DNA of 13,258 bases, taken from Candidatus Methanophaga sp. GoMg3.2 (GTDB lineage Archaea > Halobacteriota > Syntropharchaeia > Alkanophagales > Methanospirareceae). The stretch lies in NCBI GenBank assembly GCA_013180565.1, contig QBUN01000387.1, positions 1-13,258 of the forward strand, read 5' to 3'. Shown here piece after piece: positions 7,252 to 13,258 of the stretch. How positions within the stretch are numbered: position 1 is the stretch's first letter; each line of letters starts with the position of its first letter. A model generated the notes under the pieces. It ran no database searches. It was not told the origin of the DNA and saw only the letters and a program-made list of their open reading frames with translations. Position numbers and translations under genes: made by a program.

Positions 7252-7680
7252 ATGAGATTCAAAGAGTGGAAATATCCTGAGATAGAAGAAGGAAAATTAA
7301 CCAAGTATAATTGGGTGGTTCAGCATAAGGATAAGCTTAAATCAGGCTACAAGACAGATATTGGGGCTTTTACATACATAAATGCACAATATGGCGTTAT
7401 TATTGAGGATTACGCGCAGATAGGTTCTCATTGTTCTATCTATTCTATCTCTACAATAGACAATAGAGAGGGCGAAGTTATTTTGAAGAAAGGTTGTAGG
7501 ATCGGAAGTCATTCTGTCGTAATGCCTGGCGTTACAATAGGCGAAAATACAATCATTGGTGCGTTTAGCTTTGTAAATGCAGATGTCCCAGATAATGTTG
7601 TTGCGGTTGGCGTGCCAGCGAAAGTAATAAGAAAGTTACGCAAAGAAGAGCTGATGGATTTGAATACGATGTTGGACTAG
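7252..7680 (+). CDS. Left-handed beta-helix (hexapeptide-repeat) acetyltransferase
   Basis: The 142-residue protein is a small trimeric-type acyltransferase with isoleucine-rich hexapeptide turns: VIIEDYAQIGSHCSI, VILKKGCRIGSHSVVMPGV and TIGENTIIGAFSFV. It closes with the family's usual VPDNVVAVGVPAKVIRKL. The first 40 residues (WKYPEIEEGKLTKYNWVVQH) form a distinct lead-in, and there is no PglD-type N-terminal domain. Acetyl-CoA is the expected donor. In this operon it is the best candidate for N-acetylation of the C4 amine made by the aminotransferase at 8532 (LegH-like step). It could instead O-acetylate the finished nonulosonate or its glycan. The ATG comes one base after the epimerase stop, and the nearest ribosome site is a distant GAGG, so translational coupling is likely. 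It is the last gene before the operon is interrupted. Confidence 0.85.
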   Translation: MRFKEWKYPEIEEGKLTKYNWVVQHKDKLKSGYKTDIGAFTYINAQYGVIIEDYAQIGSHCSIYSISTIDNREGEVILKKGCRIGSHSVVMPGVTIGENTIIGAFSFVNADVPDNVVAVGVPAKVIRKLRKEELMDLNTMLD

Positions 7681-7913
7681 CAGTTGGGAATATAATCTTA
7701 GTTGCCCATGAGGAAGTTTAGCGGCTCTATCAAATACTGGCAAGACGAAAGCAACGTGCTCCATCTACCAAAAAGGAAGCTTGGGGACATTTTGCATAGA
7801 CATAGCTTTGCTTCATCATAAGTGGAATGGAAAGTAAAAACATATGGGGGGTAACAAAGGGTAGTTATTTTTATATCAACGAAATAGTAAAATATATGTG
7901 AAAGGGGATAGAA
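7681..7913 (+). other. Spacer between acetyltransferase and toxin-antitoxin pair, with a doubtful 37-codon ORF
   Basis: This 233-base gap is the largest in an otherwise tightly packed operon. Its middle (about 7700-7800) looks less AT-rich than the surrounding genes. The only frame of note is 7708-7821 (MRKFSGSIKYWQDESN...), which lacks a clear ribosome binding site and resembles no family I recognise. It may be a relic of an inserted element or of a lost gene. I see no tRNA, hairpin terminator or repeat in it. Confidence 0.4.
7865..7909 (+). promoter_or_regulatory. Possible promoter and ribosome site of the antitoxin gene
   Basis: A TATA-like run TTTTTATATC (7868-7877) lies about 37-46 bases before the antitoxin ATG. 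If the host is archaeal, transcription would begin roughly 25 bases downstream of it, just ahead of the strong site AAAGGGGAT (7901-7909). A second AT-rich run AAAATATATG (7889-7898) is an alternative. AT-rich DNA gives such boxes by chance, so this is weak. Confidence 0.3.
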
Positions 7914-8132
7914 ATGACAGAAACAATAGTCGCCATATATGAAAAGAATGTATTAAAGCCCATTGAGCCTATAAAAGGCATTAAGGAACATGAGCGAGTA
8001 CATGTAATTCTCTGCTCGCATCCGATCAAGAAAGGTCTGCGTGAGCTTGTTGGCACATTAACACACGAAGAGGCAGAAGCAATGCAGAAAGTTATAGACG
8101 AGGAGTTTGAGAAAATTGAAGGTGTGTGGTAG
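7914..8132 (+). CDS. AF2212/DUF104-like antitoxin
   Basis: The 72-residue protein begins MTETIVAIYEKNVLKPIEPI and continues with EHERVHVIL, the compact beta-rich start of the AF2212-like (DUF104) family: short proteins that pair with PIN-domain toxins. The rest is a helical acidic tail (HEEAEAMQKVIDEEFEKIEG), which in such antitoxins usually occupies the toxin. It would bind and silence the PIN protein encoded directly downstream and may repress its own promoter, by analogy with vapBC. AAAGGGGAT lies four bases before the ATG. The pair has no role in sugar synthesis and sits as an insert in the middle of the pathway genes. Confidence 0.82.
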   Translation: MTETIVAIYEKNVLKPIEPIKGIKEHERVHVILCSHPIKKGLRELVGTLTHEEAEAMQKVIDEEFEKIEGVW

Positions 8133-8133
8133 G

Positions 8134-8520
8134 TTGGCTGTTGATAGTAATGCCGTAATTGCTTATAGGGAAGGTATTCCTATAGTTTGCACCTTAATAG
8201 AGGAAGCAGATATACTTTTTTTGCCCGCGGTTGTCCTGGGCGAACTGCTTTACGGTTCACTTAACAGTGCTAAGCCACAAAAGAATGAGCAAGCGGTGCA
8301 CAAATTTTCGGCACAATCTGTTCTCGTACCGATTGCTGAAGCTATCGCTACCCGTTACGCTTCTGTGCGTTTAAAGCTCAAAAAGATGGGTCATCCTATT
8401 CCAGAAAATGACATCTGGGTTGCTGCGACATGTTTAGAACTTGGTGTTCCACTTCTCACTCGAGATGGCCACTTTGACTATATTGGTGGTTTAGAAGTCA
8501 TTAACTGGGCGGAGCTATAG
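8134..8520 (+). CDS. vapC: PIN-domain ribonuclease toxin (VapC family)
   Basis: PIN-domain toxins are Mg-dependent ribonucleases, often cutting tRNA or rRNA, held inactive by their antitoxin. The acidic residues of the active site are all in place: Asp4 (VDSN), Glu37 (LGELLYG), Asp93 (ENDIWVAAT) and Asp111 (LTRDGHFD). The protein has 128 residues from the TTG at 8134, which I prefer because it gives the family-typical start MAVDSNAVIAY, follows the antitoxin stop by one base, and has AAGGTG about ten bases upstream. The frame is open further up (GTG 8122, TTG 8107), where the start would overlap the antitoxin gene. By eye the codons are richer in G and C than in the adjacent pathway genes, consistent with separate acquisition. 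The toxin looks intact and therefore probably functional. Confidence 0.88.
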   Translation: MAVDSNAVIAYREGIPIVCTLIEEADILFLPAVVLGELLYGSLNSAKPQKNEQAVHKFSAQSVLVPIAEAIATRYASVRLKLKKMGHPIPENDIWVAATCLELGVPLLTRDGHFDYIGGLEVINWAEL

Positions 8521-8531
8521 AAAACTAAAAA

Positions 8532-9662
8532 ATGACATGGAAAATACCTCTGTTCAAGATCTACTGGGATGAAGAAGATGTAAAAGCAGTAACAGAAGCG
8601 ATAAAAGCTGGAATGAACTGGGCTGTTGGTCCTAATGTAGAAGATTTTGAAGATTTAATTGCGAATTATGTAGGTACAAAATATGCCGTAACCTTCAACT
8701 CAGGGACTTCTGCACTGCATGCTGCTCTCTTAGCGTATGGAATAAAGAAAGGAGATGCAGTTATAGTTCCCTCTTTTACGTTCATCGCAACAGCGAATAC
8801 ACCTCTTTTTGTTGGTGCGAAACCAGTCTTTGGAGATATAGAAGAAGAAACTTTTGGCTTGGATCCCGAAGATGTAAAGGCGAAGATTACTAAGAAGACT
8901 AAAGCTATAATCCCAATCCATTACGGTGGCGGTTCCTGTAAAATAAGAGAATTAAAGGAAATAGCGGAAGATCATAATTTAATCTTAATAGAAGATGCTG
9001 CGGAATCATTGGGGGCAAGAATTGGGGATAAAAAAGTAGGGTCATTCGGAGATTCGGCAATGTTCAGTTTTTGTCAAAATAAAATAATCACTACTGGAGA
9101 TGGTGGTGCAATTGTAACCAATACAAAGAAAATATATGAGAAATTGAAATTGATAAGGTCGCATGGCAGATTAGAGACTTCCGATTATTTCTCCTCAACA
9201 GAATATATGGATTATGTAACCTTGGGCTATAATTTCAGGATGTCTAATATAACAGCGGCATTAGGAGTAGCACAACTTAAAAAAGCGGATAATGTTATTG
9301 AGATGAGAAGAAAAAATGCAGAATATTTAACTGCAAGACTAAAACGAGAAATCAAAGAAATAATGACCCCGTACTCACCAAATGAGTATTATCATGTGTA
9401 TCAAATGTATACAATAATGGTTGACAATAGAGACGAACTAATGAAATATTTAGCAGATAAAGGTATCATGACGAAAGTATATTTCTCACCTGTCCATTTA
9501 ACACATTTTTATAAAAATGAACTTGAGTATGCCTCTAAACTACCAGTAACGGAAGAGATATCAAAGCAAGTTTTAACTTTACCTATGTATCCGACATTAA
9601 CAAAAGAAGAGATAGACTTTATAAAGAATAAGATTAAATGTTTCTTTGAGGTTCCAAGATAA
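8532..9662 (+). CDS. legC: DegT/DnrJ/EryC1-type PLP aminotransferase (LegC-like)
   Basis: The 376-residue sugar aminotransferase would add an amino group at C4 of the 4-keto-6-deoxy nucleotide sugar made by the next gene's product, using glutamate and PLP. Motifs in order are FNSGTSALHAALLAYG (55-70), VIVPSFTFIATAN (78-90), IPIHYGG (127-133), the PLP-ring aspartate in LIEDAAESLGA (152-162, Asp155) and the Schiff-base lysine in FSFCQNKIITTGDGG (Lys184), then IRSHGR and LGYNFRMSNITAALG. The N-terminal IPLFKIYWDEEDVKAV block is usual for the family. The start ATG has no clear ribosome binding site and comes 11 bases after the toxin stop, suggesting that translation depends on the operon message. 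LegC is the best fit from context, but PseC- or PglE-like activity cannot be excluded. Confidence 0.87.
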   Translation: MTWKIPLFKIYWDEEDVKAVTEAIKAGMNWAVGPNVEDFEDLIANYVGTKYAVTFNSGTSALHAALLAYGIKKGDAVIVPSFTFIATANTPLFVGAKPVFGDIEEETFGLDPEDVKAKITKKTKAIIPIHYGGGSCKIRELKEIAEDHNLILIEDAAESLGARIGDKKVGSFGDSAMFSFCQNKIITTGDGGAIVTNTKKIYEKLKLIRSHGRLETSDYFSSTEYMDYVTLGYNFRMSNITAALGVAQLKKADNVIEMRRKNAEYLTARLKREIKEIMTPYSPNEYYHVYQMYTIMVDNRDELMKYLADKGIMTKVYFSPVHLTHFYKNELEYASKLPVTEEISKQVLTLPMYPTLTKEEIDFIKNKIKCFFEVPR

Positions 9663-9663
9663 G

Positions 9664-10674
9664 ATGGGCAAATTAGAGGATTTCTTTAGAAATAAGGATA
9701 TACTCGTAACAGGTGGCTGCGGCTCTATTGGCAGTAAGTTAGTCGAACAACTTCTGAGATATGATGCAAAAAGGGTGAGGGTTCTTGACCATAATGAGTC
9801 CGGACTATTTCATTTGCAAGAAAGACTTAAAAAACACGAAAAATTAAGAACATTGCTAGGGGATATTAGAAACGAAGAGAGATTAAGGTGGGCTATGCGG
9901 GATGTAGATATAGTATTTCATGCTGCTGCTTTGAAGCATGTTCCTTTGTGCGAATATAATCCGTTCGAGGCGGTAGGTACGAATGTCTTCGGAACTCAAA
10001 ATCTCATCAATGTTGCAAGAGATGAAAATGTAGATAAAGTTATTGCCATTAGCACAGACAAAGCGGTCAATCCTATAAATACAATGGGCGCGACAAAGTT
10101 GTTGAGTGAAAAATTGGTTTTAAATGGATCCTTAGGCGATGTTAAAACGGTCTTTTCCTGTGTGAGATTTGGTAATGTACTAAATACGGACGGGTCTGTA
10201 ATTCCCATATTCGAAGAGCAGATAAAAAAGGGTGAACCTGTTACGGTAACTTCGAAAGAGATGGTAAGGTTTTTTATGACTATAAAAGCTGCCATAGCTT
10301 TAATCTTAAAGGCCGCACAAAAAGCAAGCGGAAGGGAAATATTTATTCTGAAGATGGACGCAATGAGGATAGTTGATTTAGCCGAGGTAATGATAGAAGA
10401 GTTCGCACAAAAGTATGGTCATGATGATGTTGAAATTGAGATAATAGGTATAAGACCCGGAGAAAAGATTTACGAATTATTGATGTCAGAAGAGGAAGCA
10501 CAATATGCAGAGGACTTGGGGGATATGTTTATTTTAAAGCCAGGACTAATTACACCACACTACATAAGTATAAATAAAAAAGTTAGTTCACAACCAATAC
10601 GGGTAGAAGAGTATAACGGCAGGAATGCAAAATTGCTTACGAAAAAAGAGATTAAAACGTTATTCCCGGGATAA
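9664..10674 (+). CDS. legB: Short CapD/PglF-type nucleotide-sugar 4,6-dehydratase (LegB-like)
   Basis: This enzyme makes the 4-keto-6-deoxy intermediate from UDP- (or GDP-) GlcNAc, the first committed step. The 337-residue extended SDR has the NAD(P) loop TGGCGSIGS (16-24), LGDIRN (65-70), HAAALKHVP (86-94) and the active-site segment STDKAVNPINTMGATK (130-145), then FSCVRFGNVL, VTVTSKEMVRFFM and IGIRPGEKIYELL. At the SDR tyrosine position it has Met141, as in WbpM-type enzymes, while FlaA1/PseB-type inverting enzymes have Tyr. With Asp132, Lys133 and Lys145 kept, this points to C5-retaining chemistry and hence to a legionaminate or bacillosamine-type route. The membrane segments of full-length WbpM/PglF are absent, so it is soluble. 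I chose ATG 9664; the upstream in-frame TTG (9646) would add six residues overlapping the aminotransferase gene. Confidence 0.88.
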   Translation: MGKLEDFFRNKDILVTGGCGSIGSKLVEQLLRYDAKRVRVLDHNESGLFHLQERLKKHEKLRTLLGDIRNEERLRWAMRDVDIVFHAAALKHVPLCEYNPFEAVGTNVFGTQNLINVARDENVDKVIAISTDKAVNPINTMGATKLLSEKLVLNGSLGDVKTVFSCVRFGNVLNTDGSVIPIFEEQIKKGEPVTVTSKEMVRFFMTIKAAIALILKAAQKASGREIFILKMDAMRIVDLAEVMIEEFAQKYGHDDVEIEIIGIRPGEKIYELLMSEEEAQYAEDLGDMFILKPGLITPHYISINKKVSSQPIRVEEYNGRNAKLLTKKEIKTLFPG

Positions 10675-10677
10675 AAA

Positions 10678-12117
10678 TCAGAATAACTCTCGGAAAAACG
10701 CAATCTCCTCTTTATTAATGCCCCCTAATAACAATAAAATCACAGCATAAACAACAGCACAAACTCCAATTACGATCAAAACATTTAATGTTCCTACGGG
10801 ATTCCATTTAATAATTACGAGAGACATGGCAACTGAGGCAAAAATGCTTTTCAATATGAAGCGAAAATCAATATCAAATGTAAAGTATTTGTGAGAATAA
10901 AAAGATGTAAGAATTAAGGCAAATGCAAATGCAAGCAATGTTGTTATTGCCGCACCTAAAATTCCCATACAAGGGACAACAACAATATTTAATCCAAGAT
11001 TCAATATTGCTGCCATAATCCATATTGCTCCTACTATTTTTGTCTTTTTCTCCAAGATAATTATATAATGAAAGGTTGCGTAGATTCCAAACAGCAAAGC
11101 ACTCACAGCAACAAAAGGCGTGACCAGATATCCCTGCGATGCGATCTCAGGTGTAGATAGTATCGTTAAGATCGGCTTTGACAAAAGAGATAGCCCAAAT
11201 GTAGCGGGAATTGCCAATAATAAGAAATATTTTAATGAATACCTTAAGACCGTCTTTACCTCGTTCATATTATTCTCATCATAATATTTGGATAAAACCA
11301 CAGGCAGCATAAAACTGAGTGGTGCTAAGAACATGAGGATCATACTACCCAATGCATAGCTAGGCGAATAATAACCAACAAAAGCAGTGCCTAAGAATAC
11401 ACCAATCACATAACGGTCACTTGAGTTCACTATCCAGCTTGATAAATTCCCTGGAACGGTAGGTAACCCAAAAGCTAAATATTCTTTTGTATCTGTAAAT
11501 TTAGGGATTTTTATACCGATCTCTGCGATGGTAAGAGAAGCCATAATTAAAAATACAATAAGGTCTGTAATTAAAAGCCCCGTTACGGCACCAAAAATAC
11601 CATAGCCAGATAAGACAAAATAAGCAACTAAGGCAACATTAAGGTACGTTTTTATAAATAAGAATATGGAATATCTTTTTATCTGTTGAAAAGTTCTGAA
11701 GAAATTGAGAAGAAGACCATTTAAACATTCGATAAAGACGATTAATGGTAGTATTCTTGCGATAGTAAGGTTATCATCGAATAAACTTGCTGCAATTGGT
11801 TTTGAGAATAGCAATAGTAATAAGGATGCGATTGCACTGGTAAACAAAACAATAAAGGCGATAGAATAGAAACCTTCCTGGATTTCTTCTCGCTTCTTTG
11901 CTGCCGATAAGAATCTAACCATAGTATATGGCAGTCCAAGCATTACAACTGCTGGTATTAAGCCAATAGTAACACCAATCAGAGTCCATGCACCATATTC
12001 TTCGATAGGAAGATTCTTTGTTAGAATCGGCAGTAGGATGATACCACTTAAACTTACAAGGAGGGTTGTTATGCCTATTAATCCTATTCGCTTTGTGAAG
12101 AGTTTGTGTTCGTTCAT
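10678..12117 (-). CDS. Polysaccharide flippase (Wzx/PST-type, MOP superfamily)
   Basis: The 479-residue protein is almost entirely hydrophobic, with about 12-14 membrane segments. It begins MNEHKLFTKRIGLIGITTLL and goes on LSGIILLPILTKNLPIEEYG. The ...L.K.L...EYG turn after the first helix is the hallmark of O-antigen/capsule/S-layer glycan flippases. A conserved NSSDRYVIGVFLG segment lies mid-protein at about residue 230, and the IVGAIWIMAAILNLGLNIVVVP block is typical of the second half. It would flip lipid-linked oligosaccharide to the outer face of the membrane, presumably the glycan carrying the nonulosonate made nearby. A weak AGGAA site lies about eight bases before the start. It is transcribed against the pathway genes, with only three bases between its stop and that of the dehydratase. 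Sixteen bases upstream lies a decayed second flippase. Confidence 0.9.
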   Translation of the reverse strand: MNEHKLFTKRIGLIGITTLLVSLSGIILLPILTKNLPIEEYGAWTLIGVTIGLIPAVVMLGLPYTMVRFLSAAKKREEIQEGFYSIAFIVLFTSAIASLLLLLFSKPIAASLFDDNLTIARILPLIVFIECLNGLLLNFFRTFQQIKRYSIFLFIKTYLNVALVAYFVLSGYGIFGAVTGLLITDLIVFLIMASLTIAEIGIKIPKFTDTKEYLAFGLPTVPGNLSSWIVNSSDRYVIGVFLGTAFVGYYSPSYALGSMILMFLAPLSFMLPVVLSKYYDENNMNEVKTVLRYSLKYFLLLAIPATFGLSLLSKPILTILSTPEIASQGYLVTPFVAVSALLFGIYATFHYIIILEKKTKIVGAIWIMAAILNLGLNIVVVPCMGILGAAITTLLAFAFALILTSFYSHKYFTFDIDFRFILKSIFASVAMSLVIIKWNPVGTLNVLIVIGVCAVVYAVILLLLGGINKEEIAFFRELF

Positions 12118-12133
12118 GATTATTTCCTATAAG

Positions 12134-12819
12134 TCATAAGCAATAATTATCTTCTCCCTTTATTTCGGTAATTGGATATGAGAAAGAATATCCTTCAAAC
12201 GTTATGTTGAAATAGTCTCCGCAAGTCCATATTAAAAAAGCGCATGAGCCAACTGAAGACAACACAACACCAACCACCGTAACCGCAACACCAAACCTAT
12301 AATGAATCAACGCTACTGTAACAATTACCATTAAAACACTCTGAATAATTGTTGCTGCAGCATATTTCTTCATCTCTCTGAGCCCGTTCAGCAATCCAAG
12401 TAAAGCACTGCCGACTAAAGCAAAAGGAAAAACAGGCGACAGTATTTTCAATAAACCTGACAATCCCCGCATGTTGAATATTCCGGCAAATATCCCAGAA
12501 GAGAAGTAGAACAATGCTATAGGTCCAATACCTAAGAATAGGGATGTGATAACGCCAGAGGATACGATTTGGTTAGATTTAGTTCTGTCATCTTTGAACT
12601 CAGCCACGTATTTTATCATCGCCGCCGGAATACCAATCGCAGCAGCAAGCATCGCAATTCCGTAAATCGTTGAGGTCATCCGGTATAATCCTAAATCACC
12701 TGCACCAAGGTATCTTCCTAAAGCAACGGTAATAACAAAGCCAAGGGGTAGACACTGACTACGGATGCAAAAAATGTTATGCCAACATCAAATGCGAATT
12801 TTTTGGATGGTTCCCACAT
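12134..12819 (-). pseudogene. Frameshifted and truncated second polysaccharide flippase
   Basis: Reading the minus strand from ATG 12819 gives MWEPSKKFAFDVGITFFASVV, the usual N-terminus of a MOP-superfamily flippase. The frame is then lost near 12745-12755. The next frame takes up as PLGFVITVALGRYLGAGDLG, the expected end of helix 1 and its loop, and runs on through MTSTIYGIAML (12679) to TGA 12134-12136. A one-base loss or two-base gain explains the switch. The protein keeps about the first 225-230 residues (five or six membrane helices, ending EGYSFSYPITEIK) and then stops with an unrelated tail GEDNYCL, while intact relatives have 450-500 residues. Two independent lesions make this a pseudogene. 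The open frame from the internal ATG 12679 alone would lack the first helix. The intact flippase downstream is of a different subtype, so this looks like replacement and not tandem duplication. Confidence 0.8.
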
Positions 12820-13043
12820 TCCGCACTTTAATATTATATAGATCCGAATTTATTAATTCACAGGACTATGAACCGGTCCTATGATTTATCATGCGTGTAT
12901 GTTCATATACGTATACTTTATACTTCCCCCTATTTCTAGTTTCGTTTTCATTTTGCATAGAAAAGAATATGAAGTGGACTAACGAGGCATTCATTTCATT
13001 TTCCATTGCTATGTTCCTTAGATTGCAGTACGTAAAGATCTTA
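12820..13043. other. Stretch between flippase pseudogene and transposase fragment, no convincing gene
   Basis: No coding frame here looks protein-like on either strand; the short open frames have no family features. Two small motifs are visible. One is a perfect ten-base palindrome TATACGTATA (12906-12915). The other is a pair of direct repeats CTATGA separated by seven bases (about 12865-12883). On the minus strand a TATATAATATTA run (12829-12841 region) precedes the pseudogene start and may be its former promoter. The end of the insertion element that carries the transposase should lie within this stretch, but no inverted repeat can be paired because the other end is outside the window. Confidence 0.45.
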
Positions 13044-13258
13044 TTATCCATAACAGGTACAATACATCCTCTCATACTCACTGCCGAGCAATGCGAGGAT
13101 TTTTCCATGAATGGGTCTTAAATTCAAGACCTTTACTATCTTGGAACTTTGATAAAGAATGGTAATACCCTCAAATACCTGAAAGACTCGTCTCATCGTT
13201 GGTTTCTTCGTTGGCTTTTTCTTCTGATCTGGTATTGTCTCGTTTTCGCTCTCCAGCG
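13044..13258 (-). CDS. C-terminal end of an insertion-sequence transposase (partial, IS1634/IS4-like group)
   Basis: On the minus strand an open frame enters from the right edge and gives 70 residues before TAA at 13044-13046. It reads ESENETIPDQKKKPTKKPTM followed by RRVFQVFEGITIL, then VLNLRPIHGKILALLG and a final SEYERMYC. The order IPDQ...KPT.KPTMR.VFQ.F.GI, then LNL...KIL.LLG and a terminal Tyr-containing tail, is the C-terminal pattern of large DDE transposases of the IS1634 type found in archaea and bacteria. The catalytic domain is outside the window, so neither its integrity nor its exact family can be judged. The element would end a short way to the left of 13044. Confidence 0.65.
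   Translation of the reverse strand, partial: LESENETIPDQKKKPTKKPTMRRVFQVFEGITILYQSSKIVKVLNLRPIHGKILALLGSEYERMYCTCYG

Noticed and set aside
7708..7821. Possible small gene of 37 codons in the spacer
   Set aside because: No ribosome binding site, no family resemblance and too short to judge; mentioned only as a possible relic.
12906..12915. Palindrome TATACGTATA as an operator or insertion-element end
   Set aside because: A single ten-base AT-rich palindrome is common by chance, and no second copy or promoter alignment supports a function.
12866..13121. Two overlapping open frames on opposite strands (80 and 76 codons)
   Set aside because: Neither has a ribosome site or recognisable motif, both overlap the transposase tail at 13044-13121 in the wrong frame, and their composition looks random.
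1..13258. CRISPR arrays, tRNA or rRNA genes
   Set aside because: No regularly spaced repeats and no cloverleaf or rRNA-like conserved stretch were seen in the gaps between genes.

Overview
The window is a surface-glycan locus built around a complete-looking set of genes for a CMP-activated nonulosonic (sialic-acid-like) sugar. The set best fits a legionaminic-acid-type or related diacetamido-nonulosonate route. The DNA is AT-rich and codes Arg mostly with AGA/AGG and Ile often with ATA. Several start codons are preceded by GAGGTG-type ribosome binding sites. An antitoxin of the AF2212/DUF104 type and the flippase sequences lean towards an anaerobic archaeon (euryarchaeote-like). This is a moderate-confidence inference; an anaerobic bacterium is not excluded.

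Plus strand, 1-7680. The tail of an unknown gene (2-61) is coupled by TAATG to a reading frame that runs from 61 to 1629. That frame is broken only by one amber codon at 205-207, and its long part (241-1629) is a GT-B-like glycosyltransferase. Overlapping its end is a 50-codon stump of a canonical CMP-sialate synthetase (1619-1771), cut off at a junction. After the junction comes what looks like an inserted or replaced cassette: a GH88 unsaturated-glucuronyl-hydrolase-like enzyme, a B12-binding-type radical SAM enzyme and a divergent CMP-sugar cytidylyltransferase. Then follow the core genes with tight spacing: nonulosonate synthase (NeuB/LegI), hydrolysing UDP-sugar 2-epimerase (NeuC/LegG) and a left-handed beta-helix acetyltransferase.

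Plus strand, 7681-10674. A 233-base spacer and a DUF104 antitoxin/PIN-domain toxin pair interrupt the operon. After them come the two early pathway enzymes, a DegT-type PLP aminotransferase (LegC-like) and a short CapD/PglF-type 4,6-dehydratase (LegB-like) with Met at the usual SDR Tyr position.

Minus strand, 10678-13258. A full-length polysaccharide flippase converges on the dehydratase with a 3-base gap. Behind it lies a second flippase that is frameshifted near its N-terminus and cut off after about 230 residues. A 224-base stretch with no convincing gene follows, then the C-terminal 70 codons of a transposase that enters from the right edge.

How it fits together (inference): dehydratase (9664), aminotransferase (8532), acetyltransferase (7252), 2-epimerase (6105), PEP-condensing synthase (5065) and CMP transferase (4339) form the six steps from a nucleotide-activated GlcNAc to a CMP-nonulosonate. 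The glycosyltransferase (241) may add a sugar to the glycan, and the flippase (10678) would export the lipid-linked product. The locus shows repeated rearrangement: a gene stump with a hybrid junction, an interrupted glycosyltransferase, an inserted toxin-antitoxin pair, a decayed flippase and an insertion-sequence fragment.
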